DNA of 64,000 nt, taken from positions 39,042 through 103,041 of the forward strand of contig JAOZFT010000007.1 in the NCBI GenBank assembly GCA_027492035.1, read 5' to 3'. The translations under genes were made by a program, and so were the position numbers. Below the pieces are notes generated by a model that saw only the letters and a list, made by a program, of their open reading frames with translations, had not been told where the DNA came from and made no database searches. The stretch comes from Thermoproteota archaeon (GTDB taxonomy: Archaea; Korarchaeota; JAOZGF01; JAOZFZ01). Below are positions 27,212 through 35,262 of this stretch, one piece after another. Each line of letters opens with the position of its first letter. Positions within the stretch are counted from its first letter, which is position 1.

Positions 27212-27898
27212 ATGAAGAGAAGGATACTTATAATTGGGAAGGTGCATGAGGTAGGATATAGGGCTTTCCTCTTAGGTTTAGCGGAAAGCTTTGAAGTAAA
27301 GAACTTTTTTGCTGAAAACTTAACAATTAACGGTAAACAGGCGGTTGAGGTTTTAGTTGAGGACGAAGAAATAAAGGTTAAAGATTTCATAGACTCTTTA
27401 AAAAAAAGAAAACCGGATGCAGCTGAAGTTGAAGAAATAAAAGTAGAAGATTACCAAGGGAAAGTGATGAAGAAAGAGTCATATTATAGATACTTAACAG
27501 CTATGCAATTAACAAAGATCGCAACCTATGGTGGCGAAATGATTAAAAGGCAGGATGAAACACTTGAGAAACAAGACCAAATGCTTAAAAAACAGGACCA
27601 AATGCTTGAGAAACAGGACCAAATGCTTAAAAAACAGGACCAAATGCTTGAGAAACAAGACCAAATGCTTAAAAAACAGGACCAAATGCTTGAGAAACAA
27701 GACCAAATGCTTAAAAAACAGGACCAAATGCTTAAAAAACAGGACCAAACGATAAAAGAGATAAGGGTTACGAGAGAAGAAATAAAGGGTGAAATAAGTG
27801 CTCTTAGACAGGATCTTAAAACTTATTTAGATAAAAGGATTGTTAAAATTGAGAAGGAAATAGCTAAAATTAAAGCTAGAATAGGTATGTCTAATTAA
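27212..27898 (+). CDS. Acylphosphatase-like domain with perfect heptad-repeat coiled coil
   Basis: 228 residues. Residues 1-85 resemble acylphosphatase: IIGKVHEVGYRAFLLGLAE carries the catalytic arginine (Arg17), and an Asn-containing loop and VEVLVEDEE follow. Residues 118-180 are nine consecutive seven-residue repeats of the form L-(E/K)-K-Q-D-Q-M, ideal for a parallel coiled coil with Leu and Met in core positions. Residues 181-228 continue as a charged coil (REEIKGEISALRQDLKTYLDKR). The protein may be a long rod with an enzyme or ligand-binding head. A KaiC-like ATPase gene follows 9 bases later, so the two probably work together. Substrate and partner are unknown. Confidence 0.75.
   Translation: MKRRILIIGKVHEVGYRAFLLGLAESFEVKNFFAENLTINGKQAVEVLVEDEEIKVKDFIDSLKKRKPDAAEVEEIKVEDYQGKVMKKESYYRYLTAMQLTKIATYGGEMIKRQDETLEKQDQMLKKQDQMLEKQDQMLKKQDQMLEKQDQMLKKQDQMLEKQDQMLKKQDQMLKKQDQTIKEIRVTREEIKGEISALRQDLKTYLDKRIVKIEKEIAKIKARIGMSN
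27563..27751 (+). repeat. Nine in-frame tandem 21-bp repeats
   Basis: Each unit encodes one heptad. The first eight alternate between CTTGAGAAACA and CTTAAAAAACA versions, making a 42-base higher-order unit, and the ninth repeats the second type. Synonymous changes between copies are very few (AAGAC versus AGGAC), which indicates recent expansion or gene conversion and a locus prone to length variation by slippage. It lies wholly inside the acylphosphatase-like gene. Confidence 0.92.
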
Positions 27899-27907
27899 AG
27901 GAAAGTA

Positions 27908-28756
27908 ATGATTAAAATTTGTTTCCCTGTATTTTCTCATATTGTAATGGGTGAGGTATTCATTACAGTAATTGTAAGGTTTTCAACTGGTGTCAAAGGA
28001 CTAGATGAAATATTAGAAGGAGGAATTCCTAAAGGATTCCTTGTAGCGGTTACAGGGGAACCTGGCACAGGTAAAACAATCCTTTGTTTACACTTTATAA
28101 ATGAAGGCATCAAAACAGGCGATAAAGGTATATATGTTACGACCGAAGAATCTAGAGAATCTATCTTAAATCAAGCTAAACAGTTCAATATGGACTTTGA
28201 CAAGTACTTGGAAGAGGGAAACCTAATAATTATTGATGCTTTAATGGGCAGAAGAGAAGATGAATGGTCACTTAAAAGTTTGGACCCTGAGGAACTTGTC
28301 CAGTTGGTTATTAAAGCTAAAAAGAAACTTGGGTACGGTAATGCAAGGCTTGTAATTGACTCTATGAGTGCTTTCTGGCTGGATAAGCCGGCTACTGCAA
28401 GAAAGTATTCCTATTTTGTAAAAAAGGTTTTGAGTAAATGGAATTTCACTATCTTAATGGTTAGTCAGTACGCTATTACAACAAGTGACGCTTTCGGTTT
28501 CGGTTTGGAACATATAGCAGATGGGATCATTAGGTTCAGACGTTTCATAAGGGAGGGTAAACTTAAAAGATGTTTAATAGTTGAAAAAATGAGGCAAACC
28601 CCCCACAGTCTGAACATGTATGAAGTCTTGATCGAGGAAGGGAAAGGGTTAACCTTAAAGCCTTTAAAGGGAAGGAAAGAAGACATTGCTCTTCCTAAAT
28701 CAGTGACAAATAAGATAATTAAAGCTAAAGAGGAGAAAGAAAAGGAAATACCTTAA
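27908..28756 (+). CDS. KaiC/RadA-like RecA-superfamily ATPase
   Basis: 282 residues, one KaiC domain. It opens with RFSTGVKGLDEILEGGIPKG, has Walker A GEPGTGKT (residues 50-57), the acidic YVTTEES segment after it, Walker B RLVIDSMSAFW (about 147-157) and a VSQYA sensor region. Archaeal single-domain KaiC-like ATPases take part in signalling or in recruiting other proteins, not in a circadian clock. The start is uncertain: ATG 27908 has AAAGGA 5 bases upstream, and ATG 27947 would trim 13 weakly conserved residues. It follows the heptad-repeat gene by 9 bases and precedes a primase-like gene by 56, suggesting one transcript. Confidence 0.85.
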   Translation: MIKICFPVFSHIVMGEVFITVIVRFSTGVKGLDEILEGGIPKGFLVAVTGEPGTGKTILCLHFINEGIKTGDKGIYVTTEESRESILNQAKQFNMDFDKYLEEGNLIIIDALMGRREDEWSLKSLDPEELVQLVIKAKKKLGYGNARLVIDSMSAFWLDKPATARKYSYFVKKVLSKWNFTILMVSQYAITTSDAFGFGLEHIADGIIRFRRFIREGKLKRCLIVEKMRQTPHSLNMYEVLIEEGKGLTLKPLKGRKEDIALPKSVTNKIIKAKEEKEKEIP

Positions 28757-28812
28757 AAACTGTTTTTTGAAGAAGATTAAACTTATTTAACCTAAATAAG
28801 GGGCTACCTTAA

Positions 28813-29739
28813 GTGTCCAAGCTAAAATATAGTGCAATCCTTGAACATTACATGAAGTACAAGGTGTGTAAAGAAATTTATGAGTTTTCTAGGGATAGAT
28901 GGGTGGCTTTACATTGCGAGAAAGAATTCAAAAAGAAAAAAGTTTTTGTTAGGTACATTTATGCCCCTTACAAGGAACTTTTAAAAATAACCAAGCCGAG
29001 CGACATATTCGAAATCATCAACTATTACAAAGAATTGAAACCTCGAACCTTTTACGCCTCTATTTTACAATTTAAAAGAATACTTTATGTCTTCGATGTT
29101 TTAAACCCTGCAAACGTTTACTCTTGCCTGCCTACCTGGGACGTCGATAATACAATTTCTAAATTTGAAGCTACTTTAAAAGCAGCTGAAAACATTTTAG
29201 ATGCATTGAGAAAGGAAAAAGTTGAAGAGTCTGTTTTTTTGAAATGGAGCGGCGAAGGTTTACATATTCACCTTCACCCTAAAGCAATAACTAAAGAATT
29301 GAAGAAAAAGATACATCCCTTGGACGCAGCTTACTCTTTAGTAGAATACATTAAAGAAAAAGTCGCAAAGAAAATCAAGGCTGTTTCATTAAGTTACCAA
29401 GCAAATAAATTAGTTGTGGAAAACATCATCCACTCAAAAAGTGTAATAACTGCACCTTTAACTTTCCATAGGGAGCAAGATAGAATTGCGGTTTGTATTG
29501 ACCCTAGCGAAGTAAATAATTTCAGTTTAGATTGGACAGAACCAAAGAAATTCAAACATTTCTGGCATTGGAAGGAAAAATTTAAACAAGGAGAAGCAGA
29601 TAAACTGGTTTTAAAATCTTACAAAAAAATAGGTTCCTGCCCCTACAGATTTAAACCTCCAAAAAAGAAAGGGAAACCTGTAGATAAATGGATTACTGAG
29701 TTTTTGAAGACAACAGAGGAAAAAGGAAGTGACAAATAA
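28813..29739 (+). CDS. Archaeo-eukaryotic primase (PriS-like) superfamily protein
   Basis: 308 residues. The primase catalytic pattern can be traced: a DxD motif in TWDVDN (Asp110, Asp112), SGEGLHIHLHP (residues 146-156), equivalent to the SGxxGxHxHv motif with the nucleotide-binding histidine, and a late SVITAPLTFHRE segment corresponding to the third motif. The upstream SRDRWVALHCE also resembles the PriS N terminus. It is shorter than replicative PriS, and no PriL is next to it, so it may be a second, specialised primase-polymerase for repair or tolerance. GTG start. It overlaps the zincin gene by 11 bases. The neighbouring KaiC-like ATPase could be a partner. Confidence 0.7.
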   Translation: MSKLKYSAILEHYMKYKVCKEIYEFSRDRWVALHCEKEFKKKKVFVRYIYAPYKELLKITKPSDIFEIINYYKELKPRTFYASILQFKRILYVFDVLNPANVYSCLPTWDVDNTISKFEATLKAAENILDALRKEKVEESVFLKWSGEGLHIHLHPKAITKELKKKIHPLDAAYSLVEYIKEKVAKKIKAVSLSYQANKLVVENIIHSKSVITAPLTFHREQDRIAVCIDPSEVNNFSLDWTEPKKFKHFWHWKEKFKQGEADKLVLKSYKKIGSCPYRFKPPKKKGKPVDKWITEFLKTTEEKGSDK

Positions 29740-30991
29740 GAAGAGGTCCCTCATAGCATTAACTTTCGTAATTGTTCTCCTTACCTCTACAACCCTTTTT
29801 TACTGGTTTTCCAAGCAAAAAACGCAAATTAAAGAAGTTAATGTTAATCCTGAGTACAGGGAAGTAACTGAAAAAATATTTGAGCAAGTTTTGTCGAAAA
29901 TAGAAGCTGTCCGTGGCCTCTCACTAAACAAGAAAGTGGGTTTAAAAATAGTTGATGTTAACTGGGTTAAAAAGAACTGGGGGAAAGAATTCATTGAATC
30001 AGCCAGTAGGGATTTATTTATCGAGCAGAAAATTTATGAAGCCCTTTTTCTAATCAACGAAAGTGTAAATTTGAAAAAGATAATGTATGACGAATATTCC
30101 CTTTTCACTGCTGCTGCTTGGCAGGGAGATATTTACGTTGTAAAGGAGAACTTTAACCCTTACAAAAAAATTGATGCTGAGAAAGTTCTCGCCCATGAAA
30201 TGACCCATATATTGCAGGGAGTACATTTCATGAAACCTAAAACAGAAACTTATGACTCAAAGCAGGCATGGTCTGCCTTAATTGAAGGCGACGCTATGCT
30301 CGCTGGAGATAAATTTGTTGAGGAAGAAATTTTCAACAAATCCAGAGTATCAGCCAAAACCACAGTTAAAGTTTTTAACAACCCTTTTTTTAACCCCTTC
30401 AACTATGAAGTAATACCGGAACCTCTAATTAAACTTTGGCTTTTCCCTTACCATTACGGTGAAGATTTTGTTCTTTACCTTTACAAAAAAGGGGGATGGA
30501 AAGAAGTGAATAATGCTTACCTTAACCCTCCGCAAACTACAGAGCAAATAATTCACATTAAGAAATACTTAAAAAATGAAAGTTTCTTAAAAGTTCCAAG
30601 TGTAAAAATAAACGGTTCAGGTTGGGAGGAAGCAAGAAATGACAGACTAGGTGAACACTTCATTTACGTCACTCTCTCAACTTGGACAACTGAAAAAGAA
30701 GCTGAAAAAGCAAGTTATGGTTGGGGAGGCGACAATTTCACACTTTACTTAAACAAGAGGGGGGATTACTTTTTCACGTGGTTGATTCGCTGGGACAACT
30801 TAAACGACAGTGAAGAATTTTATCAATGTTTAACAAAGGCTCTGAGAGATGGAATAAAGGCAAAAAAATTATTAAATGGCATTTGGGGTGAGGAAGGGAA
30901 ATACATTTGGTTTAAAGAATATAAAGATAAAGTCTTAATTGCTGGTTCTTCAAACTTTGAACAATTGAAAAACTTTACGGAAATAAACTAG
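29729..30991 (+). CDS. Membrane-anchored zincin-like metalloprotease
   Basis: 420 residues. A single N-terminal helix (about 8-26) looks like a signal anchor, with the rest outside. The zinc motif HEMTH (156-160, in VLAHEMTHILQG) and a downstream SALIEGDAM with Glu186 as third ligand fit the gluzincin pattern. The remainder is rich in aromatic residues and lacks recognisable binding domains. It probably cleaves extracellular peptides. GTG start overlapping the primase-like gene by 11 bases: co-transcribed, though the functional link is unclear. I know of no close named family. Confidence 0.65.
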   Translation: MTNKKRSLIALTFVIVLLTSTTLFYWFSKQKTQIKEVNVNPEYREVTEKIFEQVLSKIEAVRGLSLNKKVGLKIVDVNWVKKNWGKEFIESASRDLFIEQKIYEALFLINESVNLKKIMYDEYSLFTAAAWQGDIYVVKENFNPYKKIDAEKVLAHEMTHILQGVHFMKPKTETYDSKQAWSALIEGDAMLAGDKFVEEEIFNKSRVSAKTTVKVFNNPFFNPFNYEVIPEPLIKLWLFPYHYGEDFVLYLYKKGGWKEVNNAYLNPPQTTEQIIHIKKYLKNESFLKVPSVKINGSGWEEARNDRLGEHFIYVTLSTWTTEKEAEKASYGWGGDNFTLYLNKRGDYFFTWLIRWDNLNDSEEFYQCLTKALRDGIKAKKLLNGIWGEEGKYIWFKEYKDKVLIAGSSNFEQLKNFTEIN

Positions 30992-31141
30992 GAAATTTTC
31001 CGTTAAGTTAGTAGCCTAAAGAACTCTTCAACAGTAACTAAAAAATTTCTTAGGAAGACAGGCTGAAAAGAAAGAATTTAAATTTTTCACTTTTCTTTCT
31101 TTTTCTAATTCTTTAAAAGATTTTTGAGAGAGGTGTTTGTT

Positions 31142-32422
31142 TTGAAGATAGCTGTTGTAGGAGCAGGAATGACTCGTTTTGACAGACCTAGGAGAGAATT
31201 GCAGGAAGAACTTGTTGCTCAAGCCTTCAAAAACATGATGGAGGACTTACCTGAACTTGACATAAAGAAAGATATTTCTGCTGCTTTCTACTCTTACTTT
31301 AGCGACCACCTTGAACAGCAGCTTTGCATGCACTGGATAATCCATGACTACCTTGGTCTTTCCTCAAAACCAGCTTATAGAGTAGAGTCTGGAGGAGCAA
31401 CTCCAATAGATGCTATTATTAACGCATATACTTTCATTAGAGCAGGACTTTTCGACTTAGTGTTAGTGGCTGGGTGGGAGAAAATGGGCGAGTTGGACAC
31501 AGCAAAAGTGAATGAATTCATTGCTATGGCTTCAGACACTGACTGGGATTACCCAGTAGGAGGTTACTACTCTGGATACTACGCCACAATGGAAGTTAGG
31601 AGGATGCATCTTTATGGAGACACTGAAGAGGACTTAGCTAAGGTAAGTGTGAAAAATCACAACAACGCAACCTATAACCCCTACGCTCACTGGAGAGCAA
31701 AAAACGGGACAAAAAAAATAACCGTGGGAGACGTGTTAAATTCAAGATTAATCTCTTACCCTTACAGGATAATGAATGTGGCTGAGGTAAGTGATGGTGC
31801 AGCTGCACTTCTTCTAGCATCAGAAAAAGTGGCAAAGAAATTCACTGATACCCCTGTCTGGATAACAGGTATCGGTTTAGGTACAGACAGTATGAGGCCA
31901 GGTGACAGAACAGGCAATCCTGCCTGGGTGGGGCTTTACCCAGAAGACGAAGCAGTGTGGCCTGAAGCAGAAACTAAACCCTTATCACCTTACCCTGAAA
32001 TGGCTAACTTTGGGTCTTTCCGAGTAGCTGCTGATTCAGCTTACAAAATGGCAGGCATAAGGAACCCTTTAAAAGAATTGGATTTTGCTGAACTCTTCAA
32101 CCCTTATGACGGAGTTGAAATTTCAGCTTATGAAGACTTAAGGTTCTGTAAGAGAGGAGAAGGAAAGAAACTTGTCAGAGAAGGAACAACTGAAAGATGG
32201 GGAGAGTTACCCACTCAATTAAGTGGAGGATTATACGGCCAAGGGCATCCCGTAGGGGCTACAACAATAGGTCAAGCTGTAACTATTTTTTGGCAACTGA
32301 GGGAGGAAATCCCTAAAAAGTGGGGGTCAAGAAATGCACAGATGCAAAACCCAAAAAGAGCCCTTCTACAAGGACATGGTGGAACAGGGACACAAGCAGG
32401 AGTAATAATTTTTGAAAGGTGA
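31142..32422 (+). CDS. Thiolase-fold protein without active-site cysteines (SCP2/Ltp2-like)
   Basis: About 426 residues of the thiolase superfamily. Fold motifs are present: KIAVVGAGMTRF at the start, AGWEKMGE, and GHPVGATTIGQAV with the catalytic histidine. The nucleophile site reads VESGGATP where thiolases have the cysteine of an ACASG-type motif, and the second site reads LQGHGGTG instead of CxGGG, so both catalytic cysteines are absent. That pattern is known from SCP2-type thiolase-like proteins, including Ltp2-like aldolases, which work in complex with DUF35 proteins; a DUF35 gene follows immediately. The TTG at 31142, eight bases after GAGAGGTG, is preferred over the earlier TTG at 31124. 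Confidence 0.75.
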   Translation: MKIAVVGAGMTRFDRPRRELQEELVAQAFKNMMEDLPELDIKKDISAAFYSYFSDHLEQQLCMHWIIHDYLGLSSKPAYRVESGGATPIDAIINAYTFIRAGLFDLVLVAGWEKMGELDTAKVNEFIAMASDTDWDYPVGGYYSGYYATMEVRRMHLYGDTEEDLAKVSVKNHNNATYNPYAHWRAKNGTKKITVGDVLNSRLISYPYRIMNVAEVSDGAAALLLASEKVAKKFTDTPVWITGIGLGTDSMRPGDRTGNPAWVGLYPEDEAVWPEAETKPLSPYPEMANFGSFRVAADSAYKMAGIRNPLKELDFAELFNPYDGVEISAYEDLRFCKRGEGKKLVREGTTERWGELPTQLSGGLYGQGHPVGATTIGQAVTIFWQLREEIPKKWGSRNAQMQNPKRALLQGHGGTGTQAGVIIFER

Positions 32423-32429
32423 GGAAGCA

Positions 32430-33110
32430 ATGGTTTTAGAAGAAAAGGTAGAATTTGACAACTCAAAATTGAATAAATGGAAGAAATGGGCTTTAAAAGG
32501 GGATATGGGAGTTAAAGGCTACAGAATTGTAGAGGGAGCCTACGGTTCAAGGGTTGACAAGATCGAGAAAAGAAGATACATGGTCGTTGAAAGACCACAC
32601 GGCGTTGTTTACCAACATAGTTACGGTTTACTCTCTAGGTTTTATGAAGGATTACTCAACAAGAAACTTTACGGCACAAAATGTCCTAAATGTAAACTTG
32701 TTTATCTCCCACCTAGAGTTCACTGCTGGAACCCGAAATGTAAACTGGAAGAAACTGAATGGATAGAAATGCCCTTAGAGGGTGAAATAGTTACTTACAC
32801 AATAATGGCCTTTGCAGCAACTCCCTTCCTTAAAGATTTACCGTTCATTTTAACTTACGTGAAAATAGGGAACTCCTGCACTGCAGTACCTCTCCAGTTA
32901 AGAGAAGTAAACCCTTTGAATGTACATGTGGGACTAAAAGTCAAAGTAAAGTTTGTAGATAAACCAAAAGGAGATTTAATGGATATTTACGTGGTGCCGG
33001 CTGAAAAACCGAAGCCACCAAAAAGAAGCAAAGAAGAAGAGGAAAGACTGAAGAAAGACTTAAAAATAGTTGAAGAATGGGTTAAGAAGCACTTTCCAAA
33101 AGAACAATAA
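32430..33110 (+). CDS. DUF35 zinc-ribbon/OB-fold partner of the thiolase-like protein
   Basis: 226 residues from the ATG at 32430, which has GGTGAGG seven bases upstream and is preferred over a TTG six codons earlier that lies inside the ribosome site. A rubredoxin-like zinc ribbon (CPKC and CWNPKC) is followed by an OB fold (EGEIVTYTIM, FILTYVKIGN, GLKVKVKF). DUF35 proteins channel or position acyl-CoA for thiolase-like enzymes, as in the archaeal acetyl-CoA acetyltransferase/HMG-CoA synthase complex and the Ltp2-ChsH2 aldolase. An N-terminal extension of about 80 residues before the zinc ribbon is unusual. Its start overlaps the end region of the thiolase-like gene by a few bases. Confidence 0.85.
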   Translation: MVLEEKVEFDNSKLNKWKKWALKGDMGVKGYRIVEGAYGSRVDKIEKRRYMVVERPHGVVYQHSYGLLSRFYEGLLNKKLYGTKCPKCKLVYLPPRVHCWNPKCKLEETEWIEMPLEGEIVTYTIMAFAATPFLKDLPFILTYVKIGNSCTAVPLQLREVNPLNVHVGLKVKVKFVDKPKGDLMDIYVVPAEKPKPPKRSKEEEERLKKDLKIVEEWVKKHFPKEQ

Positions 33111-33184
33111 ACTTTCATCTCCCCACTTTTTTATTAAAAAATTTGAAACATATCAAAAGGAAGAAGTTAATTAAAGGAAAGGAT

Positions 33185-33505
33185 TTAAAGCCTTAATTTC
33201 CAGATTTTGTAAATATGGTAAAGTCCATAAATAAAAAGGATTAAAAAAATTATTTCTAAGAGTTCATCCACAAAAAGAAGAGAAAAACCTAAAACAAAGA
33301 AGCGTCTTGGGTTTAAGAAACGAACTAACCTCAAAAAATCATGCGCCATAAAAACTATAGAAGCAAAGAAAATGGCAGAAAACCCCTTCTTAAAAACACT
33401 TCCACCAAAAATTTTCAGTACATATAACCCAATTACGCCTGCAATTACTCCTAAACAGAAAATTGTGAGTTCCAATATTAATCCAATACTTAGCATAGAG
33501 AACAA
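33185..33505 (-). CDS. Small membrane protein of unknown function
   Basis: 106 residues with three or four predicted membrane helices and short basic loops (FLNPRR, YKIWKLRL at the C terminus). There is no family motif I recognise. It starts with TTG, or with an ATG three codons later; a GGGGG tract lies just upstream. It is the last gene of the six-gene minus-strand cluster and lies 23 bases downstream of its neighbour. It could anchor or respond to the soluble proteins of the cluster. Confidence 0.55.
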   Translation of the reverse strand: MFSMLSIGLILELTIFCLGVIAGVIGLYVLKIFGGSVFKKGFSAIFFASIVFMAHDFLRLVRFLNPRRFFVLGFSLLFVDELLEIIFLILFIYGLYHIYKIWKLRL

Positions 33506-33528
33506 CGTGACCCCCTTTTAAAAGTTTT

Positions 33529-33816
33529 TTAAAATGTCAAGTACCCTTCCTTTTTCAATTTTACTAAGAGCTGCTTAACCTCCTCAAAACTGAACCCCTC
33601 GATTTTACTTTGTTCTATATAGATTTCTTTCATGGTTTTTACACCGTCGATGTTTAAAATTACCCCCTTCTCTCTTTCATCCAGTTCCTTTATTGCATTT
33701 AAAAAGAAATCCATCTTCTGTAAGGGACTTACCCACACCGGAATCGCTTTTTCAAAGGAACTCATTCTTTCTTCTTCCAAACCCTTTTTCTTAACAGAAT
33801 CTAAGCCCCTGCTCAT
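33529..33816 (-). CDS. Small protein with KTMKEIY-type C-terminal module
   Basis: 95 residues. The C-terminal half (ILNIDGVKTMKEIY, then SFEEVKQLLVKLKKEGYLTF) looks like a small winged-helix or PqqD-like module, and closely similar modules end two other proteins of this cluster (35263-36192 and 36228-36686). The N-terminal half is charged and may be partly disordered. The second ATG (MSSFEKA) is a possible start. It overlaps the V4R-like gene by four bases, so the two are translationally coupled. No enzymatic motif. Confidence 0.5.
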   Translation of the reverse strand: MSRGLDSVKKKGLEEERMSSFEKAIPVWVSPLQKMDFFLNAIKELDEREKGVILNIDGVKTMKEIYIEQSKIEGFSFEEVKQLLVKLKKEGYLTF

Positions 33817-34406
33817 TTAACCACTTCAATAGGTTTCAGAGTAAGTATGTGATAAAAGACCTTTTTCTCAAATACTTCTCTTATGTCCGCCGAGAAGGGT
33901 TCACCTAAAGCTATTTCAAAAATTCCAGCTATTAACCCTGCAAAATAGCTCCAATCCTTTACTTTTAATGTTTTGTTTCCTATTCTGAAAATATAAGGCG
34001 GAGATTTCTTTAATTTACCGTTTGAAACTGTTCTATCGAATAATAAATTGAAAATCTTGATTTTAATTGTAAACTTTTCTGCATCAGCCTTAACTACCAC
34101 TACTTGACTTTGATTCCCGGTTAAATAAGATGTTAAGGTGGGAAGAGAGTTAGAGACTGTACGGAAAATTTCTTCCTTCAACTCTTTCTTTATTGTTTCA
34201 TCTAAAGCTGCTAAAGACAATACTTCTTTCCCTATCTCCCTCCCTATTTTCTTTCCGGTTAAATAAACGTAGTCTTTTAAACCTAATGAAGATATTGCGT
34301 TCTGCAATTCAACAAGCTGAATAAGAAGTATTTTAACCATTTTATCAGTTACCTTAAAGGTTTCGGCGCAGTCATCCTCTATTAAATGATTGAGAAATGG
34401 ATTCAT
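33813..34406 (-). CDS. V4R-like domain protein
   Basis: 197 residues. LGLKDYVYLTGKKIGREIGKE near residue 40-60 and YFAGLIAGIFEIALGEPFSADIREVFEKK near 153-181 resemble the start and end of V4R (4-vinyl reductase/TRAPP-like) domains, which bind small hydrophobic ligands or tetrapyrroles or mediate dimerisation in archaeal regulators. The cysteines that bind metal in many V4R domains are missing: the only Cys is near the N terminus. It overlaps the next small gene by four bases. Ligand sensing is an inference. Confidence 0.5.
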   Translation of the reverse strand: MNPFLNHLIEDDCAETFKVTDKMVKILLIQLVELQNAISSLGLKDYVYLTGKKIGREIGKEVLSLAALDETIKKELKEEIFRTVSNSLPTLTSYLTGNQSQVVVVKADAEKFTIKIKIFNLLFDRTVSNGKLKKSPPYIFRIGNKTLKVKDWSYFAGLIAGIFEIALGEPFSADIREVFEKKVFYHILTLKPIEVVK

Positions 34407-34456
34407 AAAATTCCCGCTTCTTTTAAGTTTTTGAAAAGAACAAATTCAAGTAAGGG

Positions 34457-35158
34457 TTACTTCTCTTTAAAAAAGGGAAGGATTTCTAACTGAGTCATGT
34501 CTTTAAGTATTAAAGTACAACCAGACTTTTTCAGTTCCTTCCTTGTCGCGTAACCTGTAGAAACAGCTATAAAAGGTATTCCAGCACTCTCCGCACATTT
34601 TAAATCTAAAGGATGGTCCCCAATAAAAACTGCCTTTTTAACCCCTAATTTTTTAAGTATAGTTAAAATTGGTTCTTTACTTGGTTTAGGAGTTTCTACA
34701 TCGTTCCTAGCCACTATTTCGTCCACATAATCTATCAAACCTGTCTTTTCTAAGGCTTTAACAGCATATTCCCGACATGCTCTTGTAACAACTCCAATTT
34801 TAAATCCTTCCTTTTTTAAATGGGCTAAGACCTCTTTTACCCCCTCAATTGATTTAACAGAAGTTAAACCTTCCATTTCGTATCTGTTCATTAAAGAGTT
34901 AATTTCTTCTTTAATATGCTGGGTTTCTATTTCCCGTTTCTGTTTTAAGTAATTCATGCCTTTAGTTATAATTTCGTAAGTAACTTCTTCCAAAGTGAAA
35001 AAATTCATAGGTACTCCTTTTCTTACAAAGTAGTTCACTAAAGCCTTCTTCATCGACCTAAAATCTATTTTTGAATGGATTAATGTTCCATCTAAATCGA
35101 AAAGAAAAGCTTCTAATTTAACTTTTGAACCTCTCAATTCGCTCAAACCCTTCTTCAA
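34457..35158 (-). CDS. HAD-superfamily phosphatase (phosphoglycolate-phosphatase-like)
   Basis: 233 residues. Motif I FLFDLDGTLIHSK (about residues 18-30), motif II VVTRA, motif III lysine in TPKPSKEP and motif IV VFIGDHPLDLKCAESAG are all intact, and the helical cap between motifs I and II is of the C1 type. It should hydrolyse a small phosphate ester. The substrate is unknown. It lies within the minus-strand cluster, 50 bases upstream of the V4R-like gene. It could be a housekeeping insert or the enzyme of that system. The first 14 residues before the HAD core suggest the real start may be internal. Confidence 0.8.
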   Translation of the reverse strand: MKKGLSELRGSKVKLEAFLFDLDGTLIHSKIDFRSMKKALVNYFVRKGVPMNFFTLEEVTYEIITKGMNYLKQKREIETQHIKEEINSLMNRYEMEGLTSVKSIEGVKEVLAHLKKEGFKIGVVTRACREYAVKALEKTGLIDYVDEIVARNDVETPKPSKEPILTILKKLGVKKAVFIGDHPLDLKCAESAGIPFIAVSTGYATRKELKKSGCTLILKDMTQLEILPFFKEK

Positions 35159-35262
35159 GCAAAAACGTTAATCAATACTTTTCAGAGTTGAAAATCTTAA
35201 TTTTGTGGAGAAATCAAATTTTCCAAAAAAAGGAAGGGCTTGGGAAAGAATCCATGAATAAT

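Noticed and set aside
27555-27755. Repeat array taken for a CRISPR array or a second gene in another frame (and a similar minus-strand frame)
   Set aside because: The 21-base units are directly adjacent without unique spacers and encode perfect heptads in the acylphosphatase-like frame. The alternate frames are only open because the repeat is open.
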